NCBI RefSeq assembly: GCF_900170025.1
Contig: NZ_FWEX01000005.1
Location: 735,774 to 799,773, forward strand
Reading direction: 5' to 3'
Origin: Nitrospira sp. ND1
Lineage (GTDB): Bacteria; Nitrospirota; Nitrospiria; Nitrospirales; Nitrospiraceae
Length of the DNA: 64,000 nucleotides
Under the pieces are notes generated by a model. That model was not told the origin of the DNA and ran no database searches. It saw only the letters and a list, made by a program, of their open reading frames with translations. Positions 34,397 to 43,589 of the stretch are shown here, piece by piece; position 1 is the stretch's first letter; each line of letters begins with the position of its first letter. Position numbers and translations under genes: made by a program.

Positions 34397-34424
34397 AAGA
34401 TAGCGCAAAATTCTTCGTTGACAA
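34397..34424 (-). promoter_or_regulatory. Candidate promoter of chemosensory operon
   Basis: Read on the minus strand, TTGTCA and TATCTT are separated by 16 bases, about 70 bases before the DUF3365 start. Each hexamer has one or two mismatches to consensus, so support is modest. Confidence 0.35.
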
Positions 34425-34595
34425 TTTCATCGACGCATGGAACCACGCCAGGACCCTGCAGCCCAGGCAGACGTTGTGCACGATCGGTGCCAAACAAAAC
34501 AATTAGTTAGGATTGCGGAGCGGAAAGAATTCGAACCGATGAAGTCGGCGATTTTGCGGATGATTATGTGTGGATGGTCTACTATACCCACTATG

Positions 34596-34610
34596 GTCAG
34601 CTAGGCTGAC
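34596..34610. promoter_or_regulatory. Inverted repeat GTCAGC-TAG-GCTGAC
   Basis: A perfect 6-bp inverted repeat with a 3-base centre. On the minus strand a TATAGT (34586-34581) lies just downstream, so it could be an operator over the -35 region of a second promoter. Speculative. Confidence 0.3.
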
Positions 34611-34721
34611 ATGGGTGCGTAATTGTTCACGATGGAAGTCGGAGCGCCAAAGTTTGGTCGCTTTTCGAGGGAAGCGTCAAAGTCCCTTCAGAACTTCGAC
34701 GAAAAGAGGATTGCGGCTGGC

Positions 34722-36293
34722 CTAGACCGTCCCACCTTGACGAAGGAACGCCAGGATCGGGGCGAGATCTAGATGTCGTTCGACGTGATCGGCCCATCGA
34801 TCCATCGCACCGGATCGCTGTCGGTTCACCTGTTGCGACAAGGCCATGTCGGCGGCTGGAAGCCCTTTTCTGATACGCAACCGGTTTAACCATGCACGTC
34901 GACAGAGTGGCTCGTCGAACAGGCCATGGATGTAGGTCCCCCAGACCAGACCGTCATCGCTCATCGCGCCGTCGAGCCACGCATCATCCCGTTCGGTGAC
35001 GTCGCGTGGGCCTGCGGGCGACGGTTCTTTGCCCTGCAGTTCGAAGCAAGCTCGATGTCCATGTCGATCCGTCCGTCCCATGTGAATCAAGTACCCTCGA
35101 ACCGGTGGCGCCGCCGGCCCACCGAGATACAAGGCACGCCCTTCGACCTGCTCGGTGATTTTCTCCCGCATCAACACCGTCGTCACCTGCAGCAGGCCGA
35201 GCCCCTCGCCGCTCCCGCCTGATTCGACCGCATCCGGATCGGCGATCCGGCGCCCCAACATTTGATACCCGCCGCAAATGCCGACCACTTCTCCCCCGCG
35301 GTGGACATGACCATGTAGGAGTGATTCGAACCCCTTGCCTCGCAGATAGGCGAGGTCCGCCAATGTGGTTTTGGAACCGGGAAGCAGAATCGCATCAGCC
35401 CCGGCCGCTTCTTCGGGGGTCGCCGCATATCGCAACGCCACATCCGGTTCACCGGCCAGCGCATTGAAATCGGTGAAGTTGCTCATGTGGGGCAGGAGGA
35501 TCACCGCCAGGTTGATATAGTCACGCTGAAACGCGACCTGTCGTCGGATATCGACGTCCAGACTGTCCTCTTGATCGAGTGCCAGGTCGCGCAAAAACGG
35601 CAAGATGCCCAGGACAGGAATCCCTGTCCGCTCCGTCAAAAAACGGACGCCGTCGGCAAAGAGCGCCGCGTCTCCCCGGAACTTGTTGATGACGATCCCG
35701 CAGACCCGGTCACGCTCCTCCGGCGTGATGAGATCGAGCGTGCCGATAATCTGTGCGAACACGCCGCCACGATCGATATCCCCGACCAACACTACCTGGG
35801 CATCGGCCATCTCGACGACCGGCCAGTTCACCAGGTCGCGATCTCGCAGATTGACCTCTGCAGCGCTGCCGGCGCCTTCGATGACCATGACCTCATACTG
35901 CGAGGCGAGGCGGTTGTAACTGCGTTCCACCGGCTGGAACAATTCAGAGTCCCGGCTGCGCGCGAAATAGGCCCGGGCCTCGCGCGTGGCAAACACTTTT
36001 CCCTGCACGATGATCTGAGCCCTGGAATCGGATTCCGGCTTGAGCAGAATGGGATTCATATCCACATGGGGGGGAATTCCACAGGCTTCGGCTTGCAGAG
36101 CCTGAGCACGCCCGATCTCACCGCCCTCCGGCGTGACAAAGGAGTTCAACGACATATTCTGCGCCTTGAAGGGCGCGACGCGGAACCCGGCGCGGTACAA
36201 CAGCCGGCAGAGCCCCGACGTGATCATGCTTTTCCCGACATCAGAGCCGGTCCCCAGAATCGCAATGGCTTTGGCACGAGAAGGATGAGGCAT
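34722..36293 (-). CDS. cobQ: Cobyric acid synthase
   Basis: A 523-residue amidotransferase. It has an N-terminal dethiobiotin-synthetase-like ATPase with a P-loop at 14-22 (GTGSDVGKS), and a C-terminal class I glutamine amidotransferase with Cys in GICGGYQMLG and His in GTYIHGLFDE. It amidates four side chains of adenosylcobyrinic diamide to give cobyric acid. It is the last gene of the 13-gene B12 operon, 15 bases after cbiZ. Length and motifs are normal. Confidence 0.96.
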   Translation of the reverse strand: MPHPSRAKAIAILGTGSDVGKSMITSGLCRLLYRAGFRVAPFKAQNMSLNSFVTPEGGEIGRAQALQAEACGIPPHVDMNPILLKPESDSRAQIIVQGKVFATREARAYFARSRDSELFQPVERSYNRLASQYEVMVIEGAGSAAEVNLRDRDLVNWPVVEMADAQVVLVGDIDRGGVFAQIIGTLDLITPEERDRVCGIVINKFRGDAALFADGVRFLTERTGIPVLGILPFLRDLALDQEDSLDVDIRRQVAFQRDYINLAVILLPHMSNFTDFNALAGEPDVALRYAATPEEAAGADAILLPGSKTTLADLAYLRGKGFESLLHGHVHRGGEVVGICGGYQMLGRRIADPDAVESGGSGEGLGLLQVTTVLMREKITEQVEGRALYLGGPAAPPVRGYLIHMGRTDRHGHRACFELQGKEPSPAGPRDVTERDDAWLDGAMSDDGLVWGTYIHGLFDEPLCRRAWLNRLRIRKGLPAADMALSQQVNRQRSGAMDRWADHVERHLDLAPILAFLRQGGTV

Positions 36294-36308
36294 AGGAAAT
36301 GAAGAACG

Positions 36309-37037
36309 TTACGTGCGATGTGTTGCCGCCCACTCTGTCGCGCGCGCCAGACCTTGCGTGAGGCACTCGGCGACGACCCGTCCGATCAAGGATCCGATCG
36401 GAGTATGGGTTCCGGCATAGTCCGACCGGGGAGCGCTCCCCCGCAGGGCACAGGCGACAACCACGGCGTCCGTCCCCGTGCCGGTCGCGCCGGGACGACC
36501 GGTCCAACTGGGCACCGCATGGTCACGCAGCACTCCGGTCTTGCTCTCCGTCACCACCTGTACCGCACAGACCAGGGCCGGCACGGCGAGGCAGGCATTG
36601 GTGACCACCATCAGATTGATCGTCCCGGCTCGACGGACCGTGCTGTCAGCTTCTTCTCGCGGCGGCGGCTCACCTGCCCGCACCGCGTTGGTGACACCGA
36701 CGGTGGCAAAACACTCGACCCAGATTCCATCCTGCGCCTCACGGCACGTCACAACCTGTTTCATCGGAACTGCCGTCATCAGGCCGACACAATCGGGATC
36801 CACTCCCAAATCCACCGCGATTCGCTTGAGGTAACGGGCAGGATGTTCCCACTTCGAGTGAGTCGCCTGCCGAACAGGATTGGAGGACACCTGATGATTC
36901 ACTATGTAGCGCGTCGTTCGAAGCCCTCCCCCCCTTGGAGCGGACGACAACACCCGCATGCGGGTTCCCAGATCGAGGATGAGCGTGTCCTTGGCAATTC
37001 GGTAGCGAGTGGTGAAACCATCCGGCCACATCGTCAT
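36309..37037 (-). CDS. cbiZ: Adenosylcobinamide amidohydrolase CbiZ
   Basis: The 242-residue protein matches CbiZ, with VGLMTAVPMKQV, then VTNAVRAGEP, GTINLMVVTNACL and GTGTDAVVVAC. CbiZ removes the aminopropanol or nucleotide-loop arm from adenosylcobinamide or pseudo-cobalamin, giving cobyric acid that can be rebuilt with the correct lower ligand. Finding it beside cobD, cbiB and bluB points to corrinoid salvage and remodelling. It overlaps cobD by 4 bases. CbiZ is best known in archaea and some bacteria with imported corrinoids. Confidence 0.92.
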   Translation of the reverse strand: MTMWPDGFTTRYRIAKDTLILDLGTRMRVLSSAPRGGGLRTTRYIVNHQVSSNPVRQATHSKWEHPARYLKRIAVDLGVDPDCVGLMTAVPMKQVVTCREAQDGIWVECFATVGVTNAVRAGEPPPREEADSTVRRAGTINLMVVTNACLAVPALVCAVQVVTESKTGVLRDHAVPSWTGRPGATGTGTDAVVVACALRGSAPRSDYAGTHTPIGSLIGRVVAECLTQGLARATEWAATHRT

Positions 37038-38143
37038 GCGCCACCCTTGTGAAGGAGAACCGACAGGGTTCGCAGGAGGCGATCATTGTCGGCCCTGGGA
37101 CGCACTGCGACGCGCACCGAACGGTCATTCAATCCAGGCACTTGCGAACAATCCCTTATCAGGAGTCCCTGCCGGCGAAGCGCGGCCACCACGGCGGTCG
37201 CTTTCTGCCCGACCGGCACCTCTATCAGCAGAAAATTGGCGGCAGAGGGAAAGACCGTGCAACCGGGCAACCGGGTCAGTGCCTTCTGAACGCGGGTTCG
37301 CTCCCGCTCCATGAAACGAAGGCTTCGCCCGGCGTGTCGCACATCTTTCAAGGCGGCGACCGCAGTTCGCTGCGCCAACATGTTCACCGACCAGGGCGGC
37401 TGCTGCGCCGCGATTCTGGCAATCACAGCAGGCTTCGCCGTGGCATAGCCCACACGCAGTCCGGGCAACCCATAGAACTTGGTAAAGCTGCGCAGCACGA
37501 CGGTCCGTGGGGGAAGAGGCTCTGACAAGATCGACGCGTGATCCGCATATTCGGCGAAGGTTTCGTCCACGATACACCAGAGCCCCCGGCGAGCCACCAG
37601 ACGCGCACACTTCCTTACCGCGGCAGCCTCGCAGGCGCGACCGGTCGGGCTGTTGGGATTGCAGAGGAGTACTGCATCAATAGGAGAGGCGCCGCTCGCA
37701 GACTGCCGCCGCTTCTGCAACGCCGCGAGGACCGACTCCAGCGGAGGACGATATCCGTCGGCACGATCCGCCATCAGCATGGTGACCCGTCCCCCGGCGC
37801 GTGTCATCGCTTCAGCATATTCGGAAAAGGTCGGGCCGATCAGCAGGAGATGTCTGATCCCCAATGTCCTGGGAAGGAGATGGATCAACTCGGTCGATCC
37901 GTTGCCGACCAGAAACTCCTCACTCGGGCGTTTCCAATACGCGGCCAGCGCCTGCCGCAGTGCCCAACAAGCCGGGTCCGGATAATGACCGAGCAACACC
38001 TCGGCTGTCCGCAGGGTTCGCACTGCGGCGGGAGACGGTCCCAAGGGATTGATGCTGGCGCTGAAATCCAGGAGTCGATGGAGATCTCGCCCTAACTCAC
38101 GGGCCGCCGCATACACATCCCCGCCATGACCGATGCGCGTCAT
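37034..38143 (-). CDS. cobD: L-threonine-O-3-phosphate decarboxylase
   Basis: A PLP enzyme of the aminotransferase I/II family (369 residues). The opening TRIGHGGDVYAAARELG, then LLDFSASINPLGPSPAAV, is characteristic of CobD. The PLP lysine is in LRSFTKFYGLPGLRVGYA. It makes (R)-1-aminopropan-2-yl phosphate, the linker used by CbiB. The ATG at 38143 is chosen because it overlaps the cbiB stop as ATGA; a start three codons earlier is possible. A histidinol-phosphate aminotransferase reading is unlikely in this context. Confidence 0.93.
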   Translation of the reverse strand: MTRIGHGGDVYAAARELGRDLHRLLDFSASINPLGPSPAAVRTLRTAEVLLGHYPDPACWALRQALAAYWKRPSEEFLVGNGSTELIHLLPRTLGIRHLLLIGPTFSEYAEAMTRAGGRVTMLMADRADGYRPPLESVLAALQKRRQSASGASPIDAVLLCNPNSPTGRACEAAAVRKCARLVARRGLWCIVDETFAEYADHASILSEPLPPRTVVLRSFTKFYGLPGLRVGYATAKPAVIARIAAQQPPWSVNMLAQRTAVAALKDVRHAGRSLRFMERERTRVQKALTRLPGCTVFPSAANFLLIEVPVGQKATAVVAALRRQGLLIRDCSQVPGLNDRSVRVAVRPRADNDRLLRTLSVLLHKGGA

Positions 38144-39096
38144 GATACCCATAGGGAGAGCAGCGCAAAGAAAAGCCCCAGTCCGGCAGCGACCACCACA
38201 ATGCCAGTGGCCTGATCGATGTGCCCGGACGTCAACGCGGTGCCGGCATCACCGATCAATTCACCCTCGTGAGCCACACCGTCGTAATAATTCCGCCCGC
38301 CGAGTTGCACGCCCAATCCACCGGCCATGGCCGCTTCCGGCATGCCGCTGTTCGGGCTGGGATGTTTGTCGCCGTCCCGATGCAGGATGTACCAACTGTC
38401 CTGCACACGATGCCACTGAGCGGTCGCCAGACCCGAAGCCAGCGCGATGAAGCCGCCAGTCAGCCGGGCAGGCACCCAATTCATCACATCGTCCAATCGG
38501 GCAGAGGCCCAGCCGAAATGTTCATACCGCTCATCGTGGTGTCCCACCATCGAGTCGAGCGTATTCACCGCCTTGTAGGCCAGCGCGAGCGGCGCGCCGC
38601 CAAGGGAGAGGTAGACGAGCGGCGCAATAATGCCGTCGGCGGTGCTTTCGGCGATCGTCTCCACCGTGGCGCGCACGATTTCCGGTTCCTCCAACGTGGC
38701 GCTGTCCCGGCCGACGATCCTGGCCACGGCCTCACGCGCTCCGGCAAGATTCCCCTGCTGCAGCTCACGACTGACTGCCTGGACATGATCGAAGAGGTCC
38801 CGGCCCGCCAGTGTGGTATAGGCCAGGCCGATGCCGACCAGTTGTCCGAGGAGCGGAGAAAATGCAGCCGCCTGCGCAATCAGCCAGGTGGCCGCCGCAT
38901 AGACCGCCGCCGGTAACCCCAGCGCGAGACAGGCCCCGGCGATTTGTAAGGATTGATCACTCCGGCAGAATGTTCTGACCTGATCATCGAACCAGGAAAT
39001 GACCACGCCCATGCCCCGCACCGGATGAGGCAACCAACGGGGATCTCCCGCCACGACATCCAGCGCCGCCGCCAGTACCAACTCGCCGCCGGTCAT
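38140..39096 (-). CDS. cbiB: Adenosylcobinamide-phosphate synthase
   Basis: The 318-residue integral membrane protein opens with AAALDVVAGDPRWLPHPVRG, a CbiB hallmark, and has about five membrane segments. Conserved loops include ESTADGIIAPLVYLSLGGAP and YKAVNTLDSMVGHHDERYEH. It attaches aminopropanol phosphate to cobyric acid. It overlaps cobS and cobD by 4 bases each, showing tight coupling. Confidence 0.95.
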   Translation of the reverse strand: MTGGELVLAAALDVVAGDPRWLPHPVRGMGVVISWFDDQVRTFCRSDQSLQIAGACLALGLPAAVYAAATWLIAQAAAFSPLLGQLVGIGLAYTTLAGRDLFDHVQAVSRELQQGNLAGAREAVARIVGRDSATLEEPEIVRATVETIAESTADGIIAPLVYLSLGGAPLALAYKAVNTLDSMVGHHDERYEHFGWASARLDDVMNWVPARLTGGFIALASGLATAQWHRVQDSWYILHRDGDKHPSPNSGMPEAAMAGGLGVQLGGRNYYDGVAHEGELIGDAGTALTSGHIDQATGIVVVAAGLGLFFALLSLWVS

Positions 39097-39848
39097 CGCG
39101 CCATCACCAACACCGGGATCAACAAGAGGAAGAGAATTTCGATCAATTCATTCGTGGCACCCAACAGATCTCCCGTCACTCCGCCGAACCATGCCCGACA
39201 ACCGCGCCGAACCACGACCACCACCAAGGCTCCCGATGCGATAGTCGCCGTTGCCGCAATCACTCCCATTCCGGCCATCAGCGCACAGGCCAACACGAGA
39301 CTCGAGAGCAACACATGCTGCCAGGAGAGATGAGTCAAAAACGCGGCCGCTAGCCCGCCTTCGCTCCTGGCATAGGGAGACGCCCAGGCGACTGAGACCA
39401 TCGCCCAACGGCCCAGCGCCGGCATACAGAGCAGCACGGGAAGACGAACCGGTTGAGGGAGGGCGAGCAATCCGGCATACCGCAACAGCAGCGAGAGAAA
39501 GAGACCGGTCGCACCCAGTGCCCCGACGCTCGGATCGCGCATGATGCGCAGCCGATCTGCCGCGGTTCGCCCGCCGGCCAGTCCATCTACAGTGTCCGCC
39601 AGCCCGTCTTGATGCAGCCCGCGTGTCATGAGCACCAGTAGCACGATCAGCAAAACATTCACCACCTCGGCCGCCAAAAACAAGCGCAAGCCCTGGTCAG
39701 CCGCCGCGAGAAATCCGCCGATCAGAAGCCCGACCGTGGAGTACCAGGCCATCGACGTAGCCAACTCCGCGGACGACGGCGCATGGTGGCTCCGGCTGAT
39801 CGGAATCGCCGTGAGGAAATGCCAGGCAAACACAAAGGGTCTGGTCAT
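39093..39848 (-). CDS. cobS: Adenosylcobinamide-GDP ribazoletransferase (cobalamin synthase)
   Basis: From the ATG at 39848 the 251-residue membrane protein starts TRPFVFAWHFLTAIPISR, as CobS proteins do. The acidic motif GLHQDGLADTVDGL and GALGATGLFLSLLLR are present. It joins alpha-ribazole to AdoCbi-GDP. An ATG at 39857 and a GTG at 39878 overlapping cobT are alternatives; no strong binding site decides between them. Confidence 0.93.
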   Translation of the reverse strand: MTRPFVFAWHFLTAIPISRSHHAPSSAELATSMAWYSTVGLLIGGFLAAADQGLRLFLAAEVVNVLLIVLLVLMTRGLHQDGLADTVDGLAGGRTAADRLRIMRDPSVGALGATGLFLSLLLRYAGLLALPQPVRLPVLLCMPALGRWAMVSVAWASPYARSEGGLAAAFLTHLSWQHVLLSSLVLACALMAGMGVIAATATIASGALVVVVVRRGCRAWFGGVTGDLLGATNELIEILFLLLIPVLVMAR

Positions 39849-39858
39849 GGCCGCCATC

Positions 39859-40911
39859 TCAGTCACGTTGCGAGACACCCGCTTCCTCGAACGTCGCCAT
39901 CTCGGTAAGAATCTTGATCGACGCCTGCACGAGGCTCATCCCGAGGCAGGCTCCAGTCCCTTCGCCTAACCGCAGATCGAGATCGAGCAGCGGCTTCAAG
40001 CGCAGATGCTCCAGAATCGCCTGATGACCACGTTCCACCGAACGGTGCGAGGCGATCAGATAGTCCCGACAGAGCGGCTGCAACCCCACCGCGATCAACG
40101 CCGCAGCGCCGGCAATGAACCCATCTAACACCACAGGGACTCGTGCTGCCGCCGCACCCAGGATCAGCCCGGCCAAACCGGCAATCTCCAGACCGCCGAC
40201 CTTCGCGAGCACATCGATGGCGTCGGCCCGGTTCGGACGATGCCGGTCGAGCGCCTGCTCAATGACGCCGACTTTGCGGGCATGGCCCGCCTCATCGATG
40301 CCGGTTCCTCGACCCGTGACCTCAGCCACCGGCCGCCCGGTCATGACTGCTGTGATCGCTGCACTCGGCGTCGTGTTGCCGATGCCCATCTCGCCGGTCC
40401 CGATCAAACCGATCCCCTCACGCGCAGCCTCCGTAGCCACCTCGATCCCGACCTGCAATGCTTGCACCGCCTGGTCACGACTCATGGCGGATTCCACCAG
40501 GAGATTGTTGGTTCCCGCCATCACCTTCTTGTGAATCAGGCCGGGGACCGACCCAAAGTCGTAGGCGACTCCAATATCCACCACCCGCACCTCGACTCCG
40601 GCGTGACGCGCGAGCACATTCACGCCGGCGCCGCCACGCAGGAAATTCAGCACCATTTGCGGCGTGACTTCGCGCGGATAGGCGCTCACCCCTTCAGTCG
40701 CCACACCATGGTCGGCCGCAAACGTAAACACGACTCCGCGCGGCACAGCCGGTTTCACTTCGCCCGTGATCGTGGCATAACGCACCGCGGTTTCTTCCAG
40801 CCGCCCCAGACTACCGAGAGGTTTGGTCAACCGATCCAGGCGCGCTTGCGTCTGCGCTGCGATCGCCTGATCCACCGGTTGAATGCGTGTCAACACTTCC
40901 TGGAGCGTCAT
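39859..40911 (-). CDS. cobT: Nicotinate-nucleotide-dimethylbenzimidazole phosphoribosyltransferase
   Basis: The ATG at 40911 follows GGGGAGA and gives the usual 350 residues. Typical segments include [48 protein letters not shown] and the catalytic-Glu region [15 protein letters not shown]. CobT activates dimethylbenzimidazole as alpha-ribazole phosphate. It lies 16 bases after cobU. The longer frame starting at 41034 overlaps cobU and is rejected. Confidence 0.96.
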   Translation of the reverse strand: MTLQEVLTRIQPVDQAIAAQTQARLDRLTKPLGSLGRLEETAVRYATITGEVKPAVPRGVVFTFAADHGVATEGVSAYPREVTPQMVLNFLRGGAGVNVLARHAGVEVRVVDIGVAYDFGSVPGLIHKKVMAGTNNLLVESAMSRDQAVQALQVGIEVATEAAREGIGLIGTGEMGIGNTTPSAAITAVMTGRPVAEVTGRGTGIDEAGHARKVGVIEQALDRHRPNRADAIDVLAKVGGLEIAGLAGLILGAAAARVPVVLDGFIAGAAALIAVGLQPLCRDYLIASHRSVERGHQAILEHLRLKPLLDLDLRLGEGTGACLGMSLVQASIKILTEMATFEEAGVSQRD

Positions 40912-40927
40912 CGGGTCTTCTCCCCTG

Positions 40928-41464
40928 TCATTTGAGTTTGAGCGACTGGCCGCTGACGACAAAGTAGACTTCGTCGGCCGCTGCCGCGATCTGTTGGTTG
41001 ACCCGACCGGCGACATCGCGAAACGCGCGCGCACTGCGACTCGTCGGTACCAGCCCGAAGCCCAATTCGTTGCTCACCAACACGACCCGCGCCTGGGTGC
41101 CGCGAATAGCCTGCAGCACTGCTTCCACACGAGGGACCATCTCCTGCCCGGCAATGCGACGCCCGCACACGTTGCTCAACCAGAGTGTGAGGCAATCCAC
41201 CACGACGGTGCGATAGGCCTGTCCTTCCGTTCGAAACCAGGCAGCCAGGTCACGCGGCACCTCGGCGGTGATCCAGTCGGTGGGACGGGTCTCGCGGTGC
41301 CGCGCAATACGCGCCTTCATTTCATCGTCCAGCGCCTGCCCGGTCGCGACAAAGGCCCTCGGGCCTCGACGGCCCGCCTGATCTAGCGCTGCCTCACTTT
41401 TTCCCGAGGCGGCGCCGCCAAGCACCAGAATAAGATGGGATCCTGTGGCCGAGTGCTTCTTCAT
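40928..41464 (-). CDS. cobU: Adenosylcobinamide kinase / guanylyltransferase
   Basis: A 178-residue enzyme with P-loop GGAASGKS (16-23), [13 protein letters not shown] carrying the guanylylated His region, and [12 protein letters not shown]. It phosphorylates AdoCbi and adds GMP to give AdoCbi-GDP. It starts 4 bases after the PduO-type adenosyltransferase stop. Length and motifs are standard. Confidence 0.95.
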   Translation of the reverse strand: MKKHSATGSHLILVLGGAASGKSEAALDQAGRRGPRAFVATGQALDDEMKARIARHRETRPTDWITAEVPRDLAAWFRTEGQAYRTVVVDCLTLWLSNVCGRRIAGQEMVPRVEAVLQAIRGTQARVVLVSNELGFGLVPTSRSARAFRDVAGRVNQQIAAAADEVYFVVSGQSLKLK

Positions 41465-41468
41465 CGGT

Positions 41469-42065
41469 TTACTCGGCGGTTGCGCCGGATTCGCGTTGCC
41501 ATAAGAATTCCGGTTCGCCTTGGGTCTTCGACACCCAGCGGGCCAGGACGAACAGCGCGTCGCTCAACCGGTTCAGATACTTATTGAGCTCGGCTGCCAC
41601 CGGTTCCTCGCGGCTCAACCGGATACAGATTCGTTCCGCGCGGCGGCAGATCGTTCGCGCTTGGTGAAGCGTCGCCGAGACCTTACCGCCACCGGGTAGA
41701 ATGAACTCCTTCAGCGGGGCAAGCTCCTCCTGGCATCGATCGATCATCTCTTCGAGCTTTGTCACATCCTTGGCCGTTACCTCCGGCATGTTGGGAAAGG
41801 TCTGGCCCGGCGCCGTGGCCAGAATACTCCCGACATCGAAAAGCTTGTTCTGCACCCAGCGCAAATCCGCCTCCAATTGCGTCGACGCGGCGGACCCGCT
41901 CCCGGCTTCAGCATTCATCGCCCGCACCAATCCGACGGACGCATTCAACTCATCGACTGTGCCGTAGGCCTCGACCCGCAGACAGTCTTTCCAGACCTGT
42001 TGTCCGCCGGCTAACCTCGTTTGGCCCGCGTCGCCCGTTCTTGTATAGACCTTGGTGATTCGCAT
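41469..42065 (-). CDS. pduO: PduO-type ATP:cob(I)alamin adenosyltransferase
   Basis: The 198-residue protein shows the PduO/MMAB signature: KVYTRTGDAGQTRLAGG for ATP binding, AYGTVDELNASVGLVRA, FILPGGGKVSATLHQART, RRAERICIRL and YLNRLSDALFVLAR. It adds the 5'-deoxyadenosyl group to cob(I)alamin. It starts inside the last 55 bases of bluB, a long overlap. The operon also encodes the unrelated CobO-type adenosyltransferase, so the two may serve salvage and biosynthesis separately (inference). Confidence 0.94.
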   Translation of the reverse strand: MRITKVYTRTGDAGQTRLAGGQQVWKDCLRVEAYGTVDELNASVGLVRAMNAEAGSGSAASTQLEADLRWVQNKLFDVGSILATAPGQTFPNMPEVTAKDVTKLEEMIDRCQEELAPLKEFILPGGGKVSATLHQARTICRRAERICIRLSREEPVAAELNKYLNRLSDALFVLARWVSKTQGEPEFLWQRESGATAE

Positions 42066-42787
42066 CCCGGTAGTCTCTCCTTCCCTTCGACTCTCTTACC
42101 CCATGCCTCATAGTGCACCAGATCTTGCACAGAAAGCCTGGCTCGCCACCCGGCGGCTTCAAGGTCCGGCTTCTTCGCAAACTCCGACACATACCCGAGA
42201 CAGAGGTAGGCCAGCACCTTGACCGACTTTGGAATACCCAACACGCGCTTCAGCGCCGCATGATTTAAGATACTGACCCACCCAACCCCGATCCCTTCGG
42301 CGCGTGCCGCCAGCCAGAGATTCTGAATGGCACAACAGGTGCTGTAGAGATCTGTATCCCGCACGGTGGAACGGCCTAACACGTGCGGGCCACCTCGTTG
42401 GCGGCTGCAGGTCACACAGAGATTGAGCGACGATTCTTCAATACCTTCCAGCTTGAGCGTTCGATACAGATCCGCACGAGGTGTTTTGTACCGGAGCGCC
42501 GCAGCCGCATTCGTGTCCATAAACAGCTGCTTCACCGCGCGCTTTGTCTCATCTGTACGGACCACCACAAAGTCCCAGGGCTGCATGAGCCCCACCGATC
42601 CGGCATGATGCGCGGCATTCAGTAATCGCGCGAGCACTTCGTCGGGAATCGGCGTCGGCAGAAAGTTTCTGCGCACGTCCCGGCGCTCGAAAATTGCCCG
42701 ATAGACCGCCTCTCGCTCGGCCTTGGAAAACGGTTCTGAAGGCTCGGCCGTTGTTCGAGTCAACCGCTCTCGTTTGTCACGTGCCAT
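42011..42787 (-). CDS. bluB: 5,6-dimethylbenzimidazole synthase BluB
   Basis: A flavin nitroreductase-fold protein (258 residues from the ATG at 42787). It has the BluB-specific features AIFERRDVRRNFLPTPIPDE, HHAGSVGLMQPWDFVVV and SLNLCVTCSRQRGGPHVLGR. BluB uses oxygen to break down FMNH2 into the lower ligand of B12, so the cell makes B12 under oxic conditions. The start overlaps the CWC gene by 11 bases; other in-frame ATGs upstream lack better signals. The C-terminus overlaps pduO by 55 bases. Confidence 0.93.
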   Translation of the reverse strand: MARDKRERLTRTTAEPSEPFSKAEREAVYRAIFERRDVRRNFLPTPIPDEVLARLLNAAHHAGSVGLMQPWDFVVVRTDETKRAVKQLFMDTNAAAALRYKTPRADLYRTLKLEGIEESSLNLCVTCSRQRGGPHVLGRSTVRDTDLYSTCCAIQNLWLAARAEGIGVGWVSILNHAALKRVLGIPKSVKVLAYLCLGYVSEFAKKPDLEAAGWRARLSVQDLVHYEAWGKRVEGKERLPGCESPRSIQERATRAKRG

Positions 42788-42992
42788 GAGGCATTTCATT
42801 CGAAGACTGCGGTCCAAGTACTCCATCCGCCACCTGCTGCAAACAGACGGGGCAAAGGCAGTCCTTAAAACGTGCCGCAATCCAATCCATCTGCTCCTCG
42901 GTAATACCGATCTTCCCGCACCAGCATTGATACCCGACACACTCGAACGTCTTCCGGCAATGCTCACAGGTCTTGGTCACCGGCCCTCTCAA
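42777..42992 (-). CDS. Small cysteine-rich CWC-family protein
   Basis: A 71-residue protein with seven Cys, including CEHC, then FECVGYQCWCGK and CLCPVC, matching the Cys-rich CWC family of unknown function, probably zinc-binding. It overlaps cobO by 4 bases upstream and bluB by 11 bases downstream, so it is embedded in the B12 operon. A chaperone or metal-related role in corrinoid handling is conceivable but unsupported. Confidence 0.8.
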   Translation of the reverse strand: MRGPVTKTCEHCRKTFECVGYQCWCGKIGITEEQMDWIAARFKDCLCPVCLQQVADGVLGPQSSNEMPHGT

Positions 42993-43588
42993 AACTCCAC
43001 CCCCGCCTGCGCCTTGATGCCTTTTCGGAACGGATGTTTCACCTGCTTCATCTCCGTCACCAGATCTGCAGCCTCGATCAATTCCTCCGGAGCCCCTCTG
43101 CCGGTGATCACGACATGTTGCATCGCCGGCCGCTGCTGCAAACGCGGCAGAACTTCAGTCACCGCCACATAGCCGTGGTGCAGTGCAATATTGAATTCAT
43201 CCAGGATCACCATCGCATAAGACGGATCACGCATGAACTGGCAAGCCTTCGCCCAGGCCGCTTGCGCATGGCTCGTATCCCGCTCCCGATCCTGCGTCTC
43301 CCAGGTATACCCTTCGCCCATACGGAGGAACGTCACGCGATCGCCGAACGATTTCAGGATGCGCTCCTCTGCCGTGTCGATCGCCCCCTTGATGAATTGC
43401 ACGATCGCCACCTTCATGCCGTGGCCGAGGCAACGGAGGGCCATCCCGAGCGCGGCGGTCGTTTTTCCCTTTCCCGCGCCGGTGTAGACGATCAGAAGCC
43501 CCTTCTCGTCCTGGGCCGCTTCGATCCGCCGATCCACGGAGGCCTTCAAGCGTTGCATCTTCGCCGTATGCTCGTCCTGTTCCGCCAT
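42989..43588 (-). CDS. cobO: Cob(I)yrinic acid a,c-diamide adenosyltransferase (CobO/BtuR type)
   Basis: The ATG at 43588, one base after the cbiA stop and after AAGGATGAG, gives 199 residues. It has P-loop YTGAGKGKTTAALGMALR, VQFIKGAIDTAEE, ILDEFNIALHHGYV and HVVITGRGAPEELIEAADLV. It adenosylates corrinoids during synthesis and salvage. It is coupled to cbiA and to the CWC gene. The longer frame to 43699 lies inside cbiA and is rejected. Confidence 0.96.
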   Translation of the reverse strand: MAEQDEHTAKMQRLKASVDRRIEAAQDEKGLLIVYTGAGKGKTTAALGMALRCLGHGMKVAIVQFIKGAIDTAEERILKSFGDRVTFLRMGEGYTWETQDRERDTSHAQAAWAKACQFMRDPSYAMVILDEFNIALHHGYVAVTEVLPRLQQRPAMQHVVITGRGAPEELIEAADLVTEMKQVKHPFRKGIKAQAGVEF

Positions 43589-43589
43589 C

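Larger units (their letters stand above)
34327..34721. other. 395-bp intergenic region between B12 and chemosensory operons
   Basis: No gene is seen. It must hold the end of the cobQ transcript and the promoter of the chemosensory operon. Candidate elements are a -35/-10 pair at 34397-34424 (minus) and the perfect inverted repeat GTCAGC-TAG-GCTGAC at 34596-34610. No intrinsic terminator was recognised. Confidence 0.6.

Noticed and set aside
37034-38143. Histidinol-phosphate aminotransferase
   Set aside because: The N-terminal HGGDVYAAA motif and the location inside a B12 operon identify CobD instead.
39859-41034. Longer cobT reading frame starting inside cobU
   Set aside because: The added 41 residues are antisense-like, Arg/Ser-rich and unlike CobT. 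The ATG at 40911 has a binding site and gives normal length.
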